Of a stretch of 61,584 nt of DNA, positions 17,439 through 27,719 are shown one piece after another. Position numbers and translations under genes: made by a program. Each line of letters begins with the position of its first letter. Position 1 is the first letter of the stretch. Source of the DNA: Aggregatibacter actinomycetemcomitans DSM 8324 (GTDB taxonomy: Bacteria; Pseudomonadota; Gammaproteobacteria; Enterobacterales; Pasteurellaceae); NCBI RefSeq assembly GCF_000372365.1, contig NZ_AQUU01000013.1, positions 20,045 through 81,628 of the forward strand, in the 5' to 3' direction. Below the pieces are notes generated by a model. The model worked only from the letters and a program-made list of their open reading frames with translations, ran no database searches and was not told where the DNA came from.

Positions 17439-19088
17439 TTAACGCCAGGCTTTGAATTGATTAATCAAGCCATTGGTTGAACTGTCGTGGCTTTCGATTT
17501 TATCGTTATTCACCAATTCCGGCAGGATGCGGTTGGCGAGTTGTTTCCCTAATTCCACACCCCATTGGTCGAAGCTGTAAATATTGAACAGCACGCCTTG
17601 TACGAAAATTTTGTGTTCATACATGGCGATAAGGGCACCAAGGCTGAACGGGGTGATTTTTTGTAGCAAGATGGAGTTGGTCGGTTTATTGCCGTTGAAT
17701 ACTTTGAACGGCACGATGTCTTCTACTTCCGCTAAGGTTTTGCCCGCTTTCAGGAATTCCGCTTCCACTTGCTCTTTGGTTTTACCGAAAGCCAAGGCTT
17801 CGGTTTGCGCGAAGAAATTGGAAAGCAATTTGTTGTGATGATCGGACAACGGATTGTGGGTTTGCGCCGGCGCGATGAAATCACAAGGAATTAATGTGGT
17901 ACCTTGGTGAATCAATTGATAGAACGCGTGTTGACCGTTAGTGCCCGGTTCACCCCAGATAATCGGACCGGTTTGGTAGTTGTCGATGACTTTACCGTCA
18001 CGTCCTACGTATTTACCGTTGGATTCCATGTTGCCTTGTTGGAAATAGGCGGCAAAACGGTGTAAATATTGGTCGTAAGGCAAAATGGCTTCTGTTTGTG
18101 CGCCGAGGAAGTTCGTGTTCCACAAGCCCACTAATGCCAATGTGGTCGGAATGTTTTGTTCCAACGGCGCATTGCGGAAATGTTTATCCATTTCGTGCGC
18201 ACCGCTTAAAAGCGCTTCAAAGTTTTCAAAGCCGATGGAAAGCGCGATGGATAAACCGATGGCTGACCATAAGGAATAACGTCCGCCGACCCAATCCCAG
18301 AAACCGAACATATTGTCGGTGTCGATACCGAATTTTTCCACTTCTTTGGCGTTGGTAGAAAGCGCCGCAAAATGTTTTGCAACGTGTTTTTCGTCTTTTG
18401 CGGTAGCTAAGAACCAATCGCGGGCGGAGTTGGCGTTGGTCATGGTTTCTTGAGTGGTGAAAGTTTTGGAGGCAACCAACACAAGGGTGGTTTCCGGATT
18501 AACTTTCTTTAAGGTTTCCGCAATGTGCGTGCCGTCCACGTTAGACACGAAGTGCATGGTTAAATGATTTTTATACGGACGCAACGCTTCGGTCACCATA
18601 TAAGGACCGAGATCCGAACCGCCGATCCCGATATTAATCACGTCGGTAATGGCTTTGCCGGTGTAACCTTTCCATTCGCCGGAAATCACGCGTTCACAGA
18701 AAGATTTCATTTTCGCAAGCACCGCATTCACTTCCGGCATCACGTCTTTGCCATCCACCAAGACAGGCGTATTGGCTCGATTACGCAGTGCGGTGTGTAA
18801 AACGGCACGATTCTCCGTACGGTTGATTTTTTCCCCGTTGAACATGGCTTCTTTCGCTTGCGCCAGACCGCACTCTTCGGTGAGTTGGCGCAACAAGTCG
18901 AGGGTTTCCTGAGTCAGATTATTTTTAGAAAAATCCACTAAGATTTCATTGTTGAAGGTTAAAGAATAATGCGCAAAGCGATCTTTTTCTTGCGCAAATA
19001 ATTCCTGAATCGTAGCGTTTTTGCATTGTGCATGATGTTGCGTTAGTGCTTTCCATGCGCTAGTTTGGGTTGGATTAAGATTTTGCAT
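17439..19088 (-). CDS. pgi: Glucose-6-phosphate isomerase
   Basis: A 549-aa cytoplasmic enzyme interconverting glucose-6-phosphate and fructose-6-phosphate. Visible signatures are the [13 protein letters not shown] phosphate-binding loop near residue 150, SKTFTTQET near 207, the [17 protein letters not shown] segment with catalytic Glu and His near 353-380, and the C-terminal [20 protein letters not shown] segment. The ribosome-binding site is AAGGAG. It starts 15 bp after alr, implying co-transcription. If AfuABC imports hexose phosphates, Pgi would be the entry step for them. Confidence 0.98.
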   Translation of the reverse strand: MQNLNPTQTSAWKALTQHHAQCKNATIQELFAQEKDRFAHYSLTFNNEILVDFSKNNLTQETLDLLRQLTEECGLAQAKEAMFNGEKINRTENRAVLHTALRNRANTPVLVDGKDVMPEVNAVLAKMKSFCERVISGEWKGYTGKAITDVINIGIGGSDLGPYMVTEALRPYKNHLTMHFVSNVDGTHIAETLKKVNPETTLVLVASKTFTTQETMTNANSARDWFLATAKDEKHVAKHFAALSTNAKEVEKFGIDTDNMFGFWDWVGGRYSLWSAIGLSIALSIGFENFEALLSGAHEMDKHFRNAPLEQNIPTTLALVGLWNTNFLGAQTEAILPYDQYLHRFAAYFQQGNMESNGKYVGRDGKVIDNYQTGPIIWGEPGTNGQHAFYQLIHQGTTLIPCDFIAPAQTHNPLSDHHNKLLSNFFAQTEALAFGKTKEQVEAEFLKAGKTLAEVEDIVPFKVFNGNKPTNSILLQKITPFSLGALIAMYEHKIFVQGVLFNIYSFDQWGVELGKQLANRILPELVNNDKIESHDSSTNGLINQFKAWR

Positions 19089-19103
19089 AAACTCTCCTTA
19101 AAC

Positions 19104-20186
19104 TTAATCTATGTATTCAGTTAAAACACGCGGGGTCAATTTGGTGATTAATTCATAACTGATAACGCCGGTAATTGCTGCAATTTCTTCAATAGGCAAT
19201 TCTTTGCCCCACAAGATCACTTCATCACCGACCTTATCCTGACTGTCTGCACCAAGATCCACGGTAAGCATATCCATGGAAACCTTTCCGACAATAGGCA
19301 CACGTCGACCATTAAGGTAAACCGGCGTACCTTCCGGCACGTCACGCGGATAACCGTCGCCGTAGCCGATTGCCACCACGCCGATTTTGGTATCTTTGTC
19401 ACTCATCCAAACGCCGCCGTAGCCCACCGGCTCGCCTTTTTTATGTTCGCGTACGGCAATTAGGGAAGACGTAAGATTCATCACCGGAATTAAACCGTAT
19501 TCTTTGCCGGCGGTATTATTCGGTGAAATGCCGTACATAATAATACCAGGGCGGATCCAATCCAAATGCGCGTCCTGCCAGAATAAAATACCGCCGGATG
19601 CGGAAATACTACGCTCACCGCCTTTACCTTCCGTCGCCTGTAAAAAACGCGCCAATTGTTTTTCGGTATAACCGCATGCCAATTCATCGGCGCGACTAAA
19701 ATGACTAACAAAACCGATATTCGGGTCAACACAGGGTAACGATTTTAATTTTTGATAAAAGGCATCCACTTCGTCTAAATGTACCCCTAAACGGTGCATA
19801 CCGGTATCAATTTTTAACCAGACTTTGATCGGATTCGGGGTTTTCGCCTGTTCCAGCGCGTCCAGCTGTTCTTGGCTGTGCACCACGGTTTGAATGTTGT
19901 TCACCGCCAGAACGGGTAAATCTTTAGCAGAGAAAAAACCTTCCAGCAATAAAATCGGCTTGGTAATACCGTTGGAACGCAATTTTAACGCTTCTTCCAA
20001 ACGCGCCACGCCGAAGCAATCCACCAGATTTTCTACGGCAGAAGACACGAACACGACGCCATGGCCGTAGGCGTTGGCTTTGACTACCGCAATAATTTTG
20101 CTTTCCGGAGCTTTTTGTTTGATAGTTTGAATATTGTGCTTCAAAGCAACAGAACTGATTTTGGCTGTCGCGGGCTTCATGTGCAT
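19104..20186 (-). CDS. alr: Alanine racemase (PLP-dependent)
   Basis: A 360-aa enzyme making D-alanine for peptidoglycan. The PLP lysine is in AVVKANAYGHG near residue 36. The second catalytic base is the Tyr in the IMYGISP / GYGGVW region of the C-terminal beta domain (about 230-265), which also shows IGYGDGYPRD and VGKVSMDM. ATG at 20186 has an AAGAG site; a second ATG two codons later is also possible. It is 23 bp from dnaB, and dnaB-alr order is common in Pasteurellaceae. Confidence 0.96.
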   Translation of the reverse strand: MHMKPATAKISSVALKHNIQTIKQKAPESKIIAVVKANAYGHGVVFVSSAVENLVDCFGVARLEEALKLRSNGITKPILLLEGFFSAKDLPVLAVNNIQTVVHSQEQLDALEQAKTPNPIKVWLKIDTGMHRLGVHLDEVDAFYQKLKSLPCVDPNIGFVSHFSRADELACGYTEKQLARFLQATEGKGGERSISASGGILFWQDAHLDWIRPGIIMYGISPNNTAGKEYGLIPVMNLTSSLIAVREHKKGEPVGYGGVWMSDKDTKIGVVAIGYGDGYPRDVPEGTPVYLNGRRVPIVGKVSMDMLTVDLGADSQDKVGDEVILWGKELPIEEIAAITGVISYELITKLTPRVLTEYID

Positions 20187-20209
20187 TTTTTAATCTCTTC
20201 GCTGATTCT

Positions 20210-21616
20210 TTAATATTCATCATCGTAATAATGATGTTCCGCCAAATTATCAAACCGGGAAAATTGTCCTTGGAACGCCAGTTTTACGCGCCCGATAGGG
20301 CCGTTACGCTGTTTACCGATAATAATTTCCGCAATGCCTTTTTCTTCCGACTCGCGGTTATACACTTCATCACGATAAATAAACATGATCAAATCCGCAT
20401 CCTGCTCAATGGAGCCAGATTCCCGTAAATCCGAGTTCACGGGGCGTTTATCCTGACGGTTTTCCAACGTACGGTTTAATTGTGACAGGGCGATCACCGG
20501 CACTTCCAATTCTTTTGCCAAGGCTTTTAAAGAACGCGAAATTTCCGCAATTTCCAACGTTCGATTATCAGAAAATGCCGGTGCGCGCATTAATTGAAGA
20601 TAGTCCACCATGATTAAACTTAATCCGCCGTTTTCCCGATACACCCGTCTGGCACGGGAACGTAGCTCTGTTGGCGTTAACCCTGAGGAGTCATCAATAA
20701 ATAAATTCGGCTTTTTAGCAAGTACGCCCATGGTACTGGAAATTTTCGCCCAGTCGTTATCGTCCAACCCCTGACCGGTACGAATTTTAGTTTGGTCCAC
20801 GCGGGAAAGTGACGCAAGGCTACGCATCATAATTTGTTCCGCCGGCATCTCCAAACTGAATACCAACACCGGTTTTTCACTGCCTAACGCCGCATTTTCA
20901 CACAGATTCATAGCAAACGTGGTTTTCCCCATGGAAGGACGCGCCGCCACAATAATCAAATCGGATTTTTGCAAGCCGGCGGTTTTTTTATCCAAATCTT
21001 TAAAGCCGGTAGAAACGCCGGTGACGCCGGAATGATCTTTGGCTTGACTGAGTTGTTCGATTTTACTGATAGTATTTTCCAGAATGGCGATAATATTTTG
21101 CGGACCTTCATTGCCCGAGGTACGTTTTTCCGCGATGGCAAACACTTCCCGTTCCGCTTCGTCCAGCAAATGTTTCACATCCTGCCCTTTCGGCGAATAA
21201 CTGTTCTGCGCGATTTTATTCCCCACGGAAATCAATTCGCGCATAATGGCTTTTTCCCGCACCACATTCGCATACGCCACCACGTTGGCGGCACTTGGCG
21301 TGTTATTGGAAAGTTCCGCCAAATAAGCGAAGCCGCCTACCTGTTCAATCACTTCACGGCTTTTGAGGGCTTGTTCCAAAGTGATTAAATCCACCGGCGC
21401 CTGTTGCGCAATGAGCTTTTCCATTTCCTCAAAAATCAGGCGATGCTCAAAGCGGTAAAAATCCTCTTTCACCACATTTTCCGCTACATCATCCCAATAA
21501 AAATTGTTCAATAAAATACTGCCTAACACCGCTTGTTCGGCTTCAATGGAATGAGGGGGAATATTTAAATTGGTGGTATTTTTTTCTTTTGCAGGAGGTG
21601 AATTCTTAGACGCCAT
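20210..21616 (-). CDS. dnaB: Replicative DNA helicase DnaB
   Basis: A 468-aa hexameric 5'-3' helicase of the replication fork. The N-terminal DnaG-binding domain occupies about residues 20-125 (PHSIEAEQAVLGSIL). The RecA-like core carries Walker A ARPSMGKTTFAMNL near 230, LFIDDSSG, Walker B LIMVDYLQLM near 335, and the arginine-finger area near the C-terminus (IIGKQRNGPIG). No intein. The short N-terminal leader is lysine- and proline-rich. Confidence 0.98.
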   Translation of the reverse strand: MASKNSPPAKEKNTTNLNIPPHSIEAEQAVLGSILLNNFYWDDVAENVVKEDFYRFEHRLIFEEMEKLIAQQAPVDLITLEQALKSREVIEQVGGFAYLAELSNNTPSAANVVAYANVVREKAIMRELISVGNKIAQNSYSPKGQDVKHLLDEAEREVFAIAEKRTSGNEGPQNIIAILENTISKIEQLSQAKDHSGVTGVSTGFKDLDKKTAGLQKSDLIIVAARPSMGKTTFAMNLCENAALGSEKPVLVFSLEMPAEQIMMRSLASLSRVDQTKIRTGQGLDDNDWAKISSTMGVLAKKPNLFIDDSSGLTPTELRSRARRVYRENGGLSLIMVDYLQLMRAPAFSDNRTLEIAEISRSLKALAKELEVPVIALSQLNRTLENRQDKRPVNSDLRESGSIEQDADLIMFIYRDEVYNRESEEKGIAEIIIGKQRNGPIGRVKLAFQGQFSRFDNLAEHHYYDDEY

Positions 21617-21687
21617 CGTTGCCTCGGTTAGTGGAAAAAAGTCGCTATATGATATACCAAATCCGGGGGCGGTTTAACTTAAAAATA

Positions 21688-21735
21688 CAAAAAAGTGCGG
21701 TGGAAATTCTCCGTAAAAATCCACCGCACTTTTCT
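21688..21735 (-). terminator. Terminator of aroG from an inverted uptake-signal pair
   Basis: AAGTGCGGT at 21693-21701 and ACCGCACTT at 21723-21731 sit in a 14-bp inverted repeat. On the minus strand it is followed by TTTTTTG. It lies 26 bp after the aroG stop. Confidence 0.8.
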
Positions 21736-21761
21736 TTAGAAAGGCACAATTAAAATCAGTA

Positions 21762-22841
21762 TTAGCCGTTTAATTTACGTCTTGCCGCTACCGCGTCAGA
21801 TAATTCCTGCAAGACTTTTTCACTGTCGTCCCAGCCAATACAACTGTCGGTGATACTTTGCCCGTATGTCAATTCTTTGCTTTCTACCAAATCCTGACGA
21901 CCTTCCACCAAATGGCTTTCAATCATGACGCCGAAGATTTGTTTTGAGCCGCCGGCAATTTGGCGCGCCACTTCATGGCTAACGTCTAATTGTCTTTTGA
22001 ATTGTTTGCTGCTGTTGGCATGGCTGAAATCCACCATAACATGCGGTGTGTAACCGGCTTTGGCAAGTTTTGCACACACGTCGGAAACATCTTCTTCACT
22101 GTAATTAGGACCGTTGTCGCCACCACGTAAAATAATGTGGCAGTCTTCGTTGCCTTTGGTAGAAACAATGGCGGAATGACCGAATTTGGTTACGGATAAA
22201 AAATGGTGCGGTGCTTCTGCAGCGCCGATAGCATCTAAAGCAATTTTCACGCAACCGTTAGTGGCATTTTTAAAGCCCACCGCGCAGGATAAACCGGAAG
22301 CCAGTTCACGGTGTACTTGGGATTCGGTGGTTCTTGCACCGATGGCACCCCAGCTCATGAAATCCGCTAAATACTGCGGTGTGATCATATCCAAAAACTC
22401 ACCGGCGGAAGGCACGGTTAAATCGTTAATGTCGGATAATAATTTACGCGCCATACGCAAACCGTCGTTCAAGGCATAAGTATTATTTAAGTGCGGGTCA
22501 TTAATTAAGCCTTTCCAGCCCACGGTGGTACGCGGCTTTTCAAAATACACGCGCATGATGATTTGTAAGGTATCTTTGAATTTTTCACGCATTAATTTAA
22601 TGCGTTGCGCATATTCCAATGCCGCTTTCGGATCGTGAATGGAGCAAGGCCCGATCACCACCAACAGGCGATCATCTTTGCCATGAATAATGTCGTGTGC
22701 TTCTTCGCGGGCTTGTTCTACGGTTTTTACCGCAACCTCGCTGGCAGGAAATTTTTCTAATAACGCGATGGGCGGCAATACCTGTTCAATCTTACCGATT
22801 CGAGTATCATCGTTTTTAATATTAATATCTTTTTTTTTCAT
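21762..22841 (-). CDS. aroG: 3-deoxy-7-phosphoheptulonate synthase (DAHP synthase)
   Basis: A 359-aa first enzyme of the shikimate pathway, joining phosphoenolpyruvate and erythrose-4-phosphate. Class I marks are RLLVVIGPCSIHDP near residue 58, MRVYFEKPRTTVGWKG near 92, SWGAIGARTTESQVHREL near 165, and VDFSHANSSKQ near 272. The sequence is closest to the Phe-sensitive AroG type; the effector cannot be proven from sequence. Codons 2-4 form a nine-A run (22830-22838 read as T on the plus strand), a possible slippage point. A TrpR-like operator lies 70-87 bp upstream. Confidence 0.95.
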   Translation of the reverse strand: MKKKDINIKNDDTRIGKIEQVLPPIALLEKFPASEVAVKTVEQAREEAHDIIHGKDDRLLVVIGPCSIHDPKAALEYAQRIKLMREKFKDTLQIIMRVYFEKPRTTVGWKGLINDPHLNNTYALNDGLRMARKLLSDINDLTVPSAGEFLDMITPQYLADFMSWGAIGARTTESQVHRELASGLSCAVGFKNATNGCVKIALDAIGAAEAPHHFLSVTKFGHSAIVSTKGNEDCHIILRGGDNGPNYSEEDVSDVCAKLAKAGYTPHVMVDFSHANSSKQFKRQLDVSHEVARQIAGGSKQIFGVMIESHLVEGRQDLVESKELTYGQSITDSCIGWDDSEKVLQELSDAVAARRKLNG

Positions 22842-22910
22842 TTTTCACTCTTTATTACACAACAACAAAACTAAATTTAAAAAAGCGACTCTACTCTACC
22901 ACCATCTCTT

Positions 22911-22928
22911 GTACTAGCAAAAGAGTTT
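22911..22928 (-). promoter_or_regulatory. Possible TrpR operator upstream of aroG
   Basis: On the minus strand the site ends in CTAGTAC and agrees with 12 of 18 positions of the TrpR consensus GTACTAGTTAACTAGTAC; one half is strong and the other weak. It lies between the lolE stop and the aroG start, near a possible -35 (TTGCTA). This is inference from one degraded palindrome. Confidence 0.35.
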
Positions 22929-22941
22929 ATTGAATTTCTTC

Positions 22942-24192
22942 TTAATGACCGCTTAACACCTGTGCCGGTTGTAATTTCGCCGCGCGGTTTGCCGGATAAA
23001 GACTGGCGAATAAACTTAAAATTAACGCGGACAACAACACCAAAAGCACATCTTGCCAATGTAGTTCCGTCGGCAGAAAATCCACGAAATAAATACCGTC
23101 GGACAACAATTTCTTACCAATGGCGTTTTCCAATAACTGAATTAATTGAGTCAGATTCAAGGCTAAAATCATGCCAAACACAATGCCAATCAGGCAGCCT
23201 TTCATGCCCGCCTGCAAGCCGTACCAAATAAAAATCCGTTTAATGAAACGGTTATTGGCGCCGAGGGTGCGCATAATGGCAATATCGCCGGCTTTGTCTT
23301 TTACCGCCATAATTAAAGTGGAAACAATGTTAAAACAGGCGACCCCGATAACCAACACCATGGCGATATACATCACCGTGCGGATCAGCTGAATATCGCG
23401 GTACATATAACCAAATTTGCTGATCCAGTTTTGCAGGTACAGCATCTGCGGATAATCCTGCAACATGGAATAATCCATATTTTGCACACTAAACGGATCT
23501 GCGGTTTTCAGTTCCACGCCGGTGACCTGATCCGCCTGATAATTCATCAATTGCTGCGCCTGTGCCAACGGCATCAAAGCATAACTGTGATCCAACTGAC
23601 CGTCCAAACGTAGAATACCGGTCACTTGAATACGTTCACGCAACGGCTGGGTGAGATTTTCCGAGCCTTTTTGCTGGGAAATTAACAAAGATACCCAATC
23701 CCCTTCCTGCACGTCCAAATCCCGCGCAATACCGGAACCGAGGACCAATCCGCCGTTTTGCGCAAAATTCTGCCAACCGGCATTTAACACGAAGCGCCCG
23801 AGAGAACTCACTTGATCCTGCAACGCCGTTTCCACCCCTTTAATTTGCACGACTTTTAATTTTGCGCCGTTTTCCACCAACGCGGTAAAACTTACGAAAG
23901 GTGAAATACCGCGAATTTGCGGATTTTGTTTAAGTTTCGCCGCCAAATTCTGCCAATGATCGATGGGCGCATCCCCTTGCCCCGGGGCGGAAATAATTTC
24001 CGCGTGTGGCACCACTGCCAAAATACGTTGATTCAACTCGCGCTCAAAACCATTCATGGCACTTAAGCCGACAATGAGTACCGCCACGCCCAAGGCAATG
24101 CCCATGCTGGAAAAAAAAGCAATCAGCGATACCAGGCGATTTCTATGTTTACTGCGCTGATAACGCCAGCTAATAAAAAATGGCGTATTCAT
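22942..24192 (-). CDS. lolE: Lipoprotein-releasing ABC transporter permease LolE
   Basis: A 416-aa inner-membrane subunit of LolCDE, which extracts outer-membrane lipoproteins and hands them to LolA. One N-terminal helix is at about residues 22-45, followed by a periplasmic domain of about 230 residues and three C-terminal helices from about 275. This is the MacB/FtsX-type layout. The short conserved segment MNGFERELNQRIL lies near 47. It is last in the order lolC-lolD-lolE, and its ATG shares a base with the lolD stop. No clear terminator follows before the aroG control region. Confidence 0.93.
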   Translation of the reverse strand: MNTPFFISWRYQRSKHRNRLVSLIAFFSSMGIALGVAVLIVGLSAMNGFERELNQRILAVVPHAEIISAPGQGDAPIDHWQNLAAKLKQNPQIRGISPFVSFTALVENGAKLKVVQIKGVETALQDQVSSLGRFVLNAGWQNFAQNGGLVLGSGIARDLDVQEGDWVSLLISQQKGSENLTQPLRERIQVTGILRLDGQLDHSYALMPLAQAQQLMNYQADQVTGVELKTADPFSVQNMDYSMLQDYPQMLYLQNWISKFGYMYRDIQLIRTVMYIAMVLVIGVACFNIVSTLIMAVKDKAGDIAIMRTLGANNRFIKRIFIWYGLQAGMKGCLIGIVFGMILALNLTQLIQLLENAIGKKLLSDGIYFVDFLPTELHWQDVLLVLLSALILSLFASLYPANRAAKLQPAQVLSGH

Positions 24193-24878
24193 CAGGCATG
24201 TTCCTCGCGTAGCACGCCGTCTTGCATAATTAAACGGCGATTGAGTTTTTCCGCCAAACTCAAATCATGCGTTACCAATAAAAAGGCGATGTGTTTTTCT
24301 TGGTTTAACTGTTGAATCAACTCAAAAATGCTTTCCGTGGTTTTATGATCCAAATTCCCCGTGGGTTCATCCGCCAGCACGAGCGCCGGGTTATTCACCA
24401 GCGCACGGGCAATCGCCACACGTTGACGCTCGCCACCGGACAAGGCGGATGGGCGATGTGAAATTCTGTGCTGTAAACCGACCGCACTTAACATCTGCTC
24501 GGCGCGTGCTTGCGCTTCACTTTTATTTTGTCGCCCGATTAACATCGGCATCATGACATTCTCAAGTGCGGTGAAATCCGCCATCAAATGATGAAACTGA
24601 TAAACAAAGCCTAAATACTGGTTGCACAATTTCGCCAAGGCATTCGGCGTCATCTGTTGCAGCGACTGCCCTTTAATAAACACCTCTCCGCCGCTCGGTT
24701 GATCTAAACCGCCCAAAGTGTGTAACAAGGTGCTTTTACCCGAACCGGAACTGCCCACAATAGCAACCAATTCGCCCTGTTGCATCGCGAAAGAAACCTG
24801 TTTCAACACTTCCGTTTGTTGCGTGCCTTCTTGATAAAATTTACTGATATTTTGGCAGGATAATAATGCTGTAGTCAT
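24192..24878 (-). CDS. lolD: Lipoprotein-releasing ABC transporter ATPase LolD
   Basis: A 228-aa ATPase powering LolCDE. Walker A is [18 protein letters not shown] near residue 42 and carries the LolD-type HTLGGLD tail. The signature is [15 protein letters not shown] near 145 and Walker [13 protein letters not shown] near 165. It overlaps lolE by one base and follows lolC after 14 bp. Uptake signals lie at 24481 and 24564. Confidence 0.96.
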   Translation of the reverse strand: MTTALLSCQNISKFYQEGTQQTEVLKQVSFAMQQGELVAIVGSSGSGKSTLLHTLGGLDQPSGGEVFIKGQSLQQMTPNALAKLCNQYLGFVYQFHHLMADFTALENVMMPMLIGRQNKSEAQARAEQMLSAVGLQHRISHRPSALSGGERQRVAIARALVNNPALVLADEPTGNLDHKTTESIFELIQQLNQEKHIAFLLVTHDLSLAEKLNRRLIMQDGVLREEHA

Positions 24879-24892
24879 GTTTTCATCTCTTG

Positions 24893-26077
24893 TTATTCGT
24901 AACGCAAGGCTTCCGCCGGTTCAACTTTTGCCGCCCGATATGCCGGATAAATGGTGGATAAGAAAGACAATAATAAAGAAAAGGCGATAATCGTCAGAAT
25001 TTGCCAAGGCTCAAGTGCGGTCGGTAAATACATCGTTTGTGCGCCGAATAAATTCACAATGCCGTCTAAATTTAACGTCACCAGCACACCTAAAATCGAG
25101 CCTAGCAGCGTTCCCATCAAGCCCACCAACAAACCTTGATAAATAAAGATGGAACGTACCTGCCCTTTGGTCAGCCCTTGGGTTTGCAAAATGGCGATTT
25201 CACCCTGTTTGTCCACCACCATCAGGCTTAAAGACGTAATAATATTGGAAATCGCCACCACGATAATCAGGCTCACCAACAAGCCCATCATGTTTTTTTC
25301 CATACGCACCGCTTGGAAAAACTCGCCTTTTTGAGTGCGCCAATCGCTGATTTGATAGTCCGCCGGAAACGCAGTCGGCAAGGCTGTAATCTGGAAAGGA
25401 TCCGCTAAGAATAAGCGAAAGCCCTGCACCTCGCCCGGTTGAATACGCATTAAACGCCCGATGTCCGTTAGATTGGTAAAGGCTTCATAGCCAGACACTT
25501 CGCTGTTGTCAAAATAGATTTCGCTCACGGTAAATAAGCGCTGTAAAGGTACTCGTCCGAAAGGCGTATATTGGCTATTCTCGGTGATCATCAACCGCAC
25601 TTTATCGCCCACATGCAGATTTAATTTCTGCGCCAGCTGATCACCGATAATGATTCTAAACCCGCCTGTCGGCAGCATTTTGTCGAATTCCTGCTCGGGA
25701 AAATCAAACAAAAGCGGATCATCGGAAAACTGCCGAATACCAATCACCTGTCCCGCACTGACACCGCCTGCCGTCTGGAAAATCACATTGGTCATGTTAA
25801 TTGGCACGGCTTTTTGCACGAAATCCGGCATTGTCGGCGGTGCGTCGTCAATTTTGGCGTTACCGTTCGGGCTGACAATGGCGTGCGGAATGGTGGATAG
25901 CACTTGTTGCTTCTGGTAGCCCTCCAATCCGTTCATCACGGACAGCACAATGATTAGTGCCATCACGCCGAGAACGATCCCGAAGCCGGCCAAATTCGTC
26001 ACCAAACGCCCGAAACGATCGGCACTTTTCGCCCGCCAATAGCGTAACGCGATAAAAAGAGGTGTAGATAAAGTCAT
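24893..26077 (-). CDS. lolC: Lipoprotein-releasing ABC transporter permease LolC
   Basis: A 394-aa inner-membrane protein with the same one-plus-three helix layout as LolE: a helix near residues 25-48, a periplasmic domain to about 260, then three helices. Marks are [13 protein letters not shown] near 48 and the C-terminal [18 protein letters not shown], shared with MacB-type permeases. First gene of lolCDE. It is called LolC by its position, with the more divergent partner LolE downstream. Two uptake signals lie inside. Confidence 0.93.
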   Translation of the reverse strand: MTLSTPLFIALRYWRAKSADRFGRLVTNLAGFGIVLGVMALIIVLSVMNGLEGYQKQQVLSTIPHAIVSPNGNAKIDDAPPTMPDFVQKAVPINMTNVIFQTAGGVSAGQVIGIRQFSDDPLLFDFPEQEFDKMLPTGGFRIIIGDQLAQKLNLHVGDKVRLMITENSQYTPFGRVPLQRLFTVSEIYFDNSEVSGYEAFTNLTDIGRLMRIQPGEVQGFRLFLADPFQITALPTAFPADYQISDWRTQKGEFFQAVRMEKNMMGLLVSLIIVVAISNIITSLSLMVVDKQGEIAILQTQGLTKGQVRSIFIYQGLLVGLMGTLLGSILGVLVTLNLDGIVNLFGAQTMYLPTALEPWQILTIIAFSLLLSFLSTIYPAYRAAKVEPAEALRYE

Positions 26078-26224
26078 AACTGCTTAAAAATAGTCAAAAA
26101 TACGGAAAAATTGCGCGCTAGTTTAGCATAGAAGGAAAGAAAAAGCAGAACAGCAAGAAGTTTCTCATGCCACACATGAAAAATACGCCAAACCAGTGCT
26201 GAAATACGACGCAGCGGTAGTCGT

Positions 26225-26456
26225 ATAATAGCATTCGAAGAAATCGACAAGTAGACACCAAATAATGTAAAACTCTGCTCAAGTGGTGCCAAACCTATGC
26301 CAGTCCAAATGGCATATACAGTGCCGAGCAGAATATTTTTTAGCGCAGCGCAATAGACAAAAAATAAAAAGCACGGACAAAACCGCTACTTATTTTTAAC
26401 ATTGATGAACCGAAGACTCCTCCCACTATAGTTAATGCCAGGAATAACCAGTGCAT
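26225..26456 (-). pseudogene. Decayed small multidrug resistance (SMR, EmrE-like) transporter
   Basis: From an ATG at 26456 the minus strand reads MHWLFLALTIVGGVFGSSML and continues KISSGFVRAF, then YFLSIALR and a stop at 26340-26342. After a frame change the segment KNILLGTVYAIWTGIGLA follows. In order these match SMR helix 1 (with an SSMLKIS region), helix 2 (FYFLSLALR) and the hallmark YAIWSGIG of helix 3. About 13 residues between RAF and YFLS are missing, the conserved Glu of helix 1 reads Gly, and the 3' end has no recognisable helix 4. The gene is dead. The remaining part of the 26078-26619 gap holds only AT-rich sequence and the dehydrogenase terminator. Confidence 0.7.
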
Positions 26457-26569
26457 GGATAATCCTATTTATCGTAAATGTAAGAATATTTTACTTAAAA
26501 ATAACTTTAAATCGCGGTTGTAATCAGATTTTTCCTCATTTTATGTTGTCTTCAAGTTTCACAGTGAGA

Positions 26570-26601
26570 TATAAAAAATATGGCGCCCGTTTCCGGCGCC
26601 A
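26570..26601 (-). terminator. Rho-independent terminator of the hydroxyacid dehydrogenase gene
   Basis: TGGCGCC (26581-26587) and GGCGCCA (26595-26601) form a 7-bp stem with a 7-nt loop. On the minus strand it is followed by TATTTTTTAT. It lies about 20 bp after the dehydrogenase stop. Confidence 0.8.
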
Positions 26602-26619
26602 TATATAGCACAGGGGAAA

Positions 26620-27564
26620 TTACTTACCGTTCGCCACAAAATCTTCTATATTTTGCGCTACTTTATTCACCAGCGTGGTGACAGCAGAATCGCTCGCCCA
26701 GGCAACGTGCGGGGTAAGCAAAAGATTCGGTAAGCGTTTTGCCGCTTGAATGAGCGGATTTTCTTTTTCCGGCGGTTCTTTCACCAACACGTCCAACGCC
26801 GCCCCGGCAATTTTACCGCTTTCTAAGGCCGCCAATAATGCGGTTTCGTCCACCAACGGACCGCGACCTGTGTTAATTAAATAAGCCGTCGGTTTCATTA
26901 ATGCCAAGGTATCGGAGTTAATAAGATTTTTGGTGGTGTCGGTGAGCGGGCAATGCAGCGTGACGATGTCCGCTTGTTTCAGCACGGTTTCAAAATCGGT
27001 ATAGCCGTCCCGAATTTGGCTTGCGCCTTTGTGTTCCGCATACAATACTTTCATGCCCAACAACTGCGCCAAGCGCCCGATTTCCGTGCCGATGTTGCCT
27101 TTGCCGAATACGCCGAGAGTCGCGCCACGCACATCGGTAATCGGGTAATCGGTATAACAAAATTGCCCGCAGGTCGCCCAACGATCAGAAGTGACTTGAT
27201 CGCGGTGATAGCTCATGAGGCTATGTTTCAGCGCAAAAATCATACCTAAAACGTGCTCCGGCACGGTGACGCTGGAATAACCCGTAACGTTCTTCACGGC
27301 GATACCCAGCGCTTTCGCCGCCTCTAAATCAATGTTATTGGTGCCGGTGGCGGTGATGGCGATGAGTTTTAATTTCGGTAAGCGGCTTAATAAGTCACGG
27401 TCGAACACCACTTTGCTGGTCACCACAATGTCGGCATCTTTGGTGCGTTCAAAGGTTTCTTGCGGCAAAGTGCGGTCATATTCAGTCCAGGTGTGTGGAA
27501 AACTCGGGCGTGGAATGTCATGGCCGGCGGGAATGCCGGTGCGGTCTAAAAAAACAATATTCAT
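26620..27564 (-). CDS. D-isomer 2-hydroxyacid dehydrogenase
   Basis: A 314-aa NAD(P)-dependent oxidoreductase of the glycerate/hydroxypyruvate reductase family. ATG at 27564 has AAAAGGAG upstream. The Rossmann motif is GVFGKGNIGTEIGRLAQ near residue 148. The catalytic Arg is in INTGRGPLVDE near 233, the Glu near 262 in VKEPPEKENPL, and the His in LTPHVAWAS near 287. The substrate (hydroxypyruvate, glyoxylate or another 2-keto acid) cannot be fixed from sequence. A similar gene beside lolCDE is known in H. influenzae. It stands alone with its own terminator. Confidence 0.88.
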   Translation of the reverse strand: MNIVFLDRTGIPAGHDIPRPSFPHTWTEYDRTLPQETFERTKDADIVVTSKVVFDRDLLSRLPKLKLIAITATGTNNIDLEAAKALGIAVKNVTGYSSVTVPEHVLGMIFALKHSLMSYHRDQVTSDRWATCGQFCYTDYPITDVRGATLGVFGKGNIGTEIGRLAQLLGMKVLYAEHKGASQIRDGYTDFETVLKQADIVTLHCPLTDTTKNLINSDTLALMKPTAYLINTGRGPLVDETALLAALESGKIAGAALDVLVKEPPEKENPLIQAAKRLPNLLLTPHVAWASDSAVTTLVNKVAQNIEDFVANGK

Positions 27565-27719
27565 CAAAAACTCCTTTTATGCGTAATAAATTCTGAATGC
27601 GGTTCATAACTTTAAAGAGGCCTTTAAGGAAAAACAAGGGAATGGCAGGATTTTTGTGATTTGTGTGATCCCGATCTAAAAAACGCTGAGAAAAACCACC
27701 GCACTTTTCACTCGGGAGC

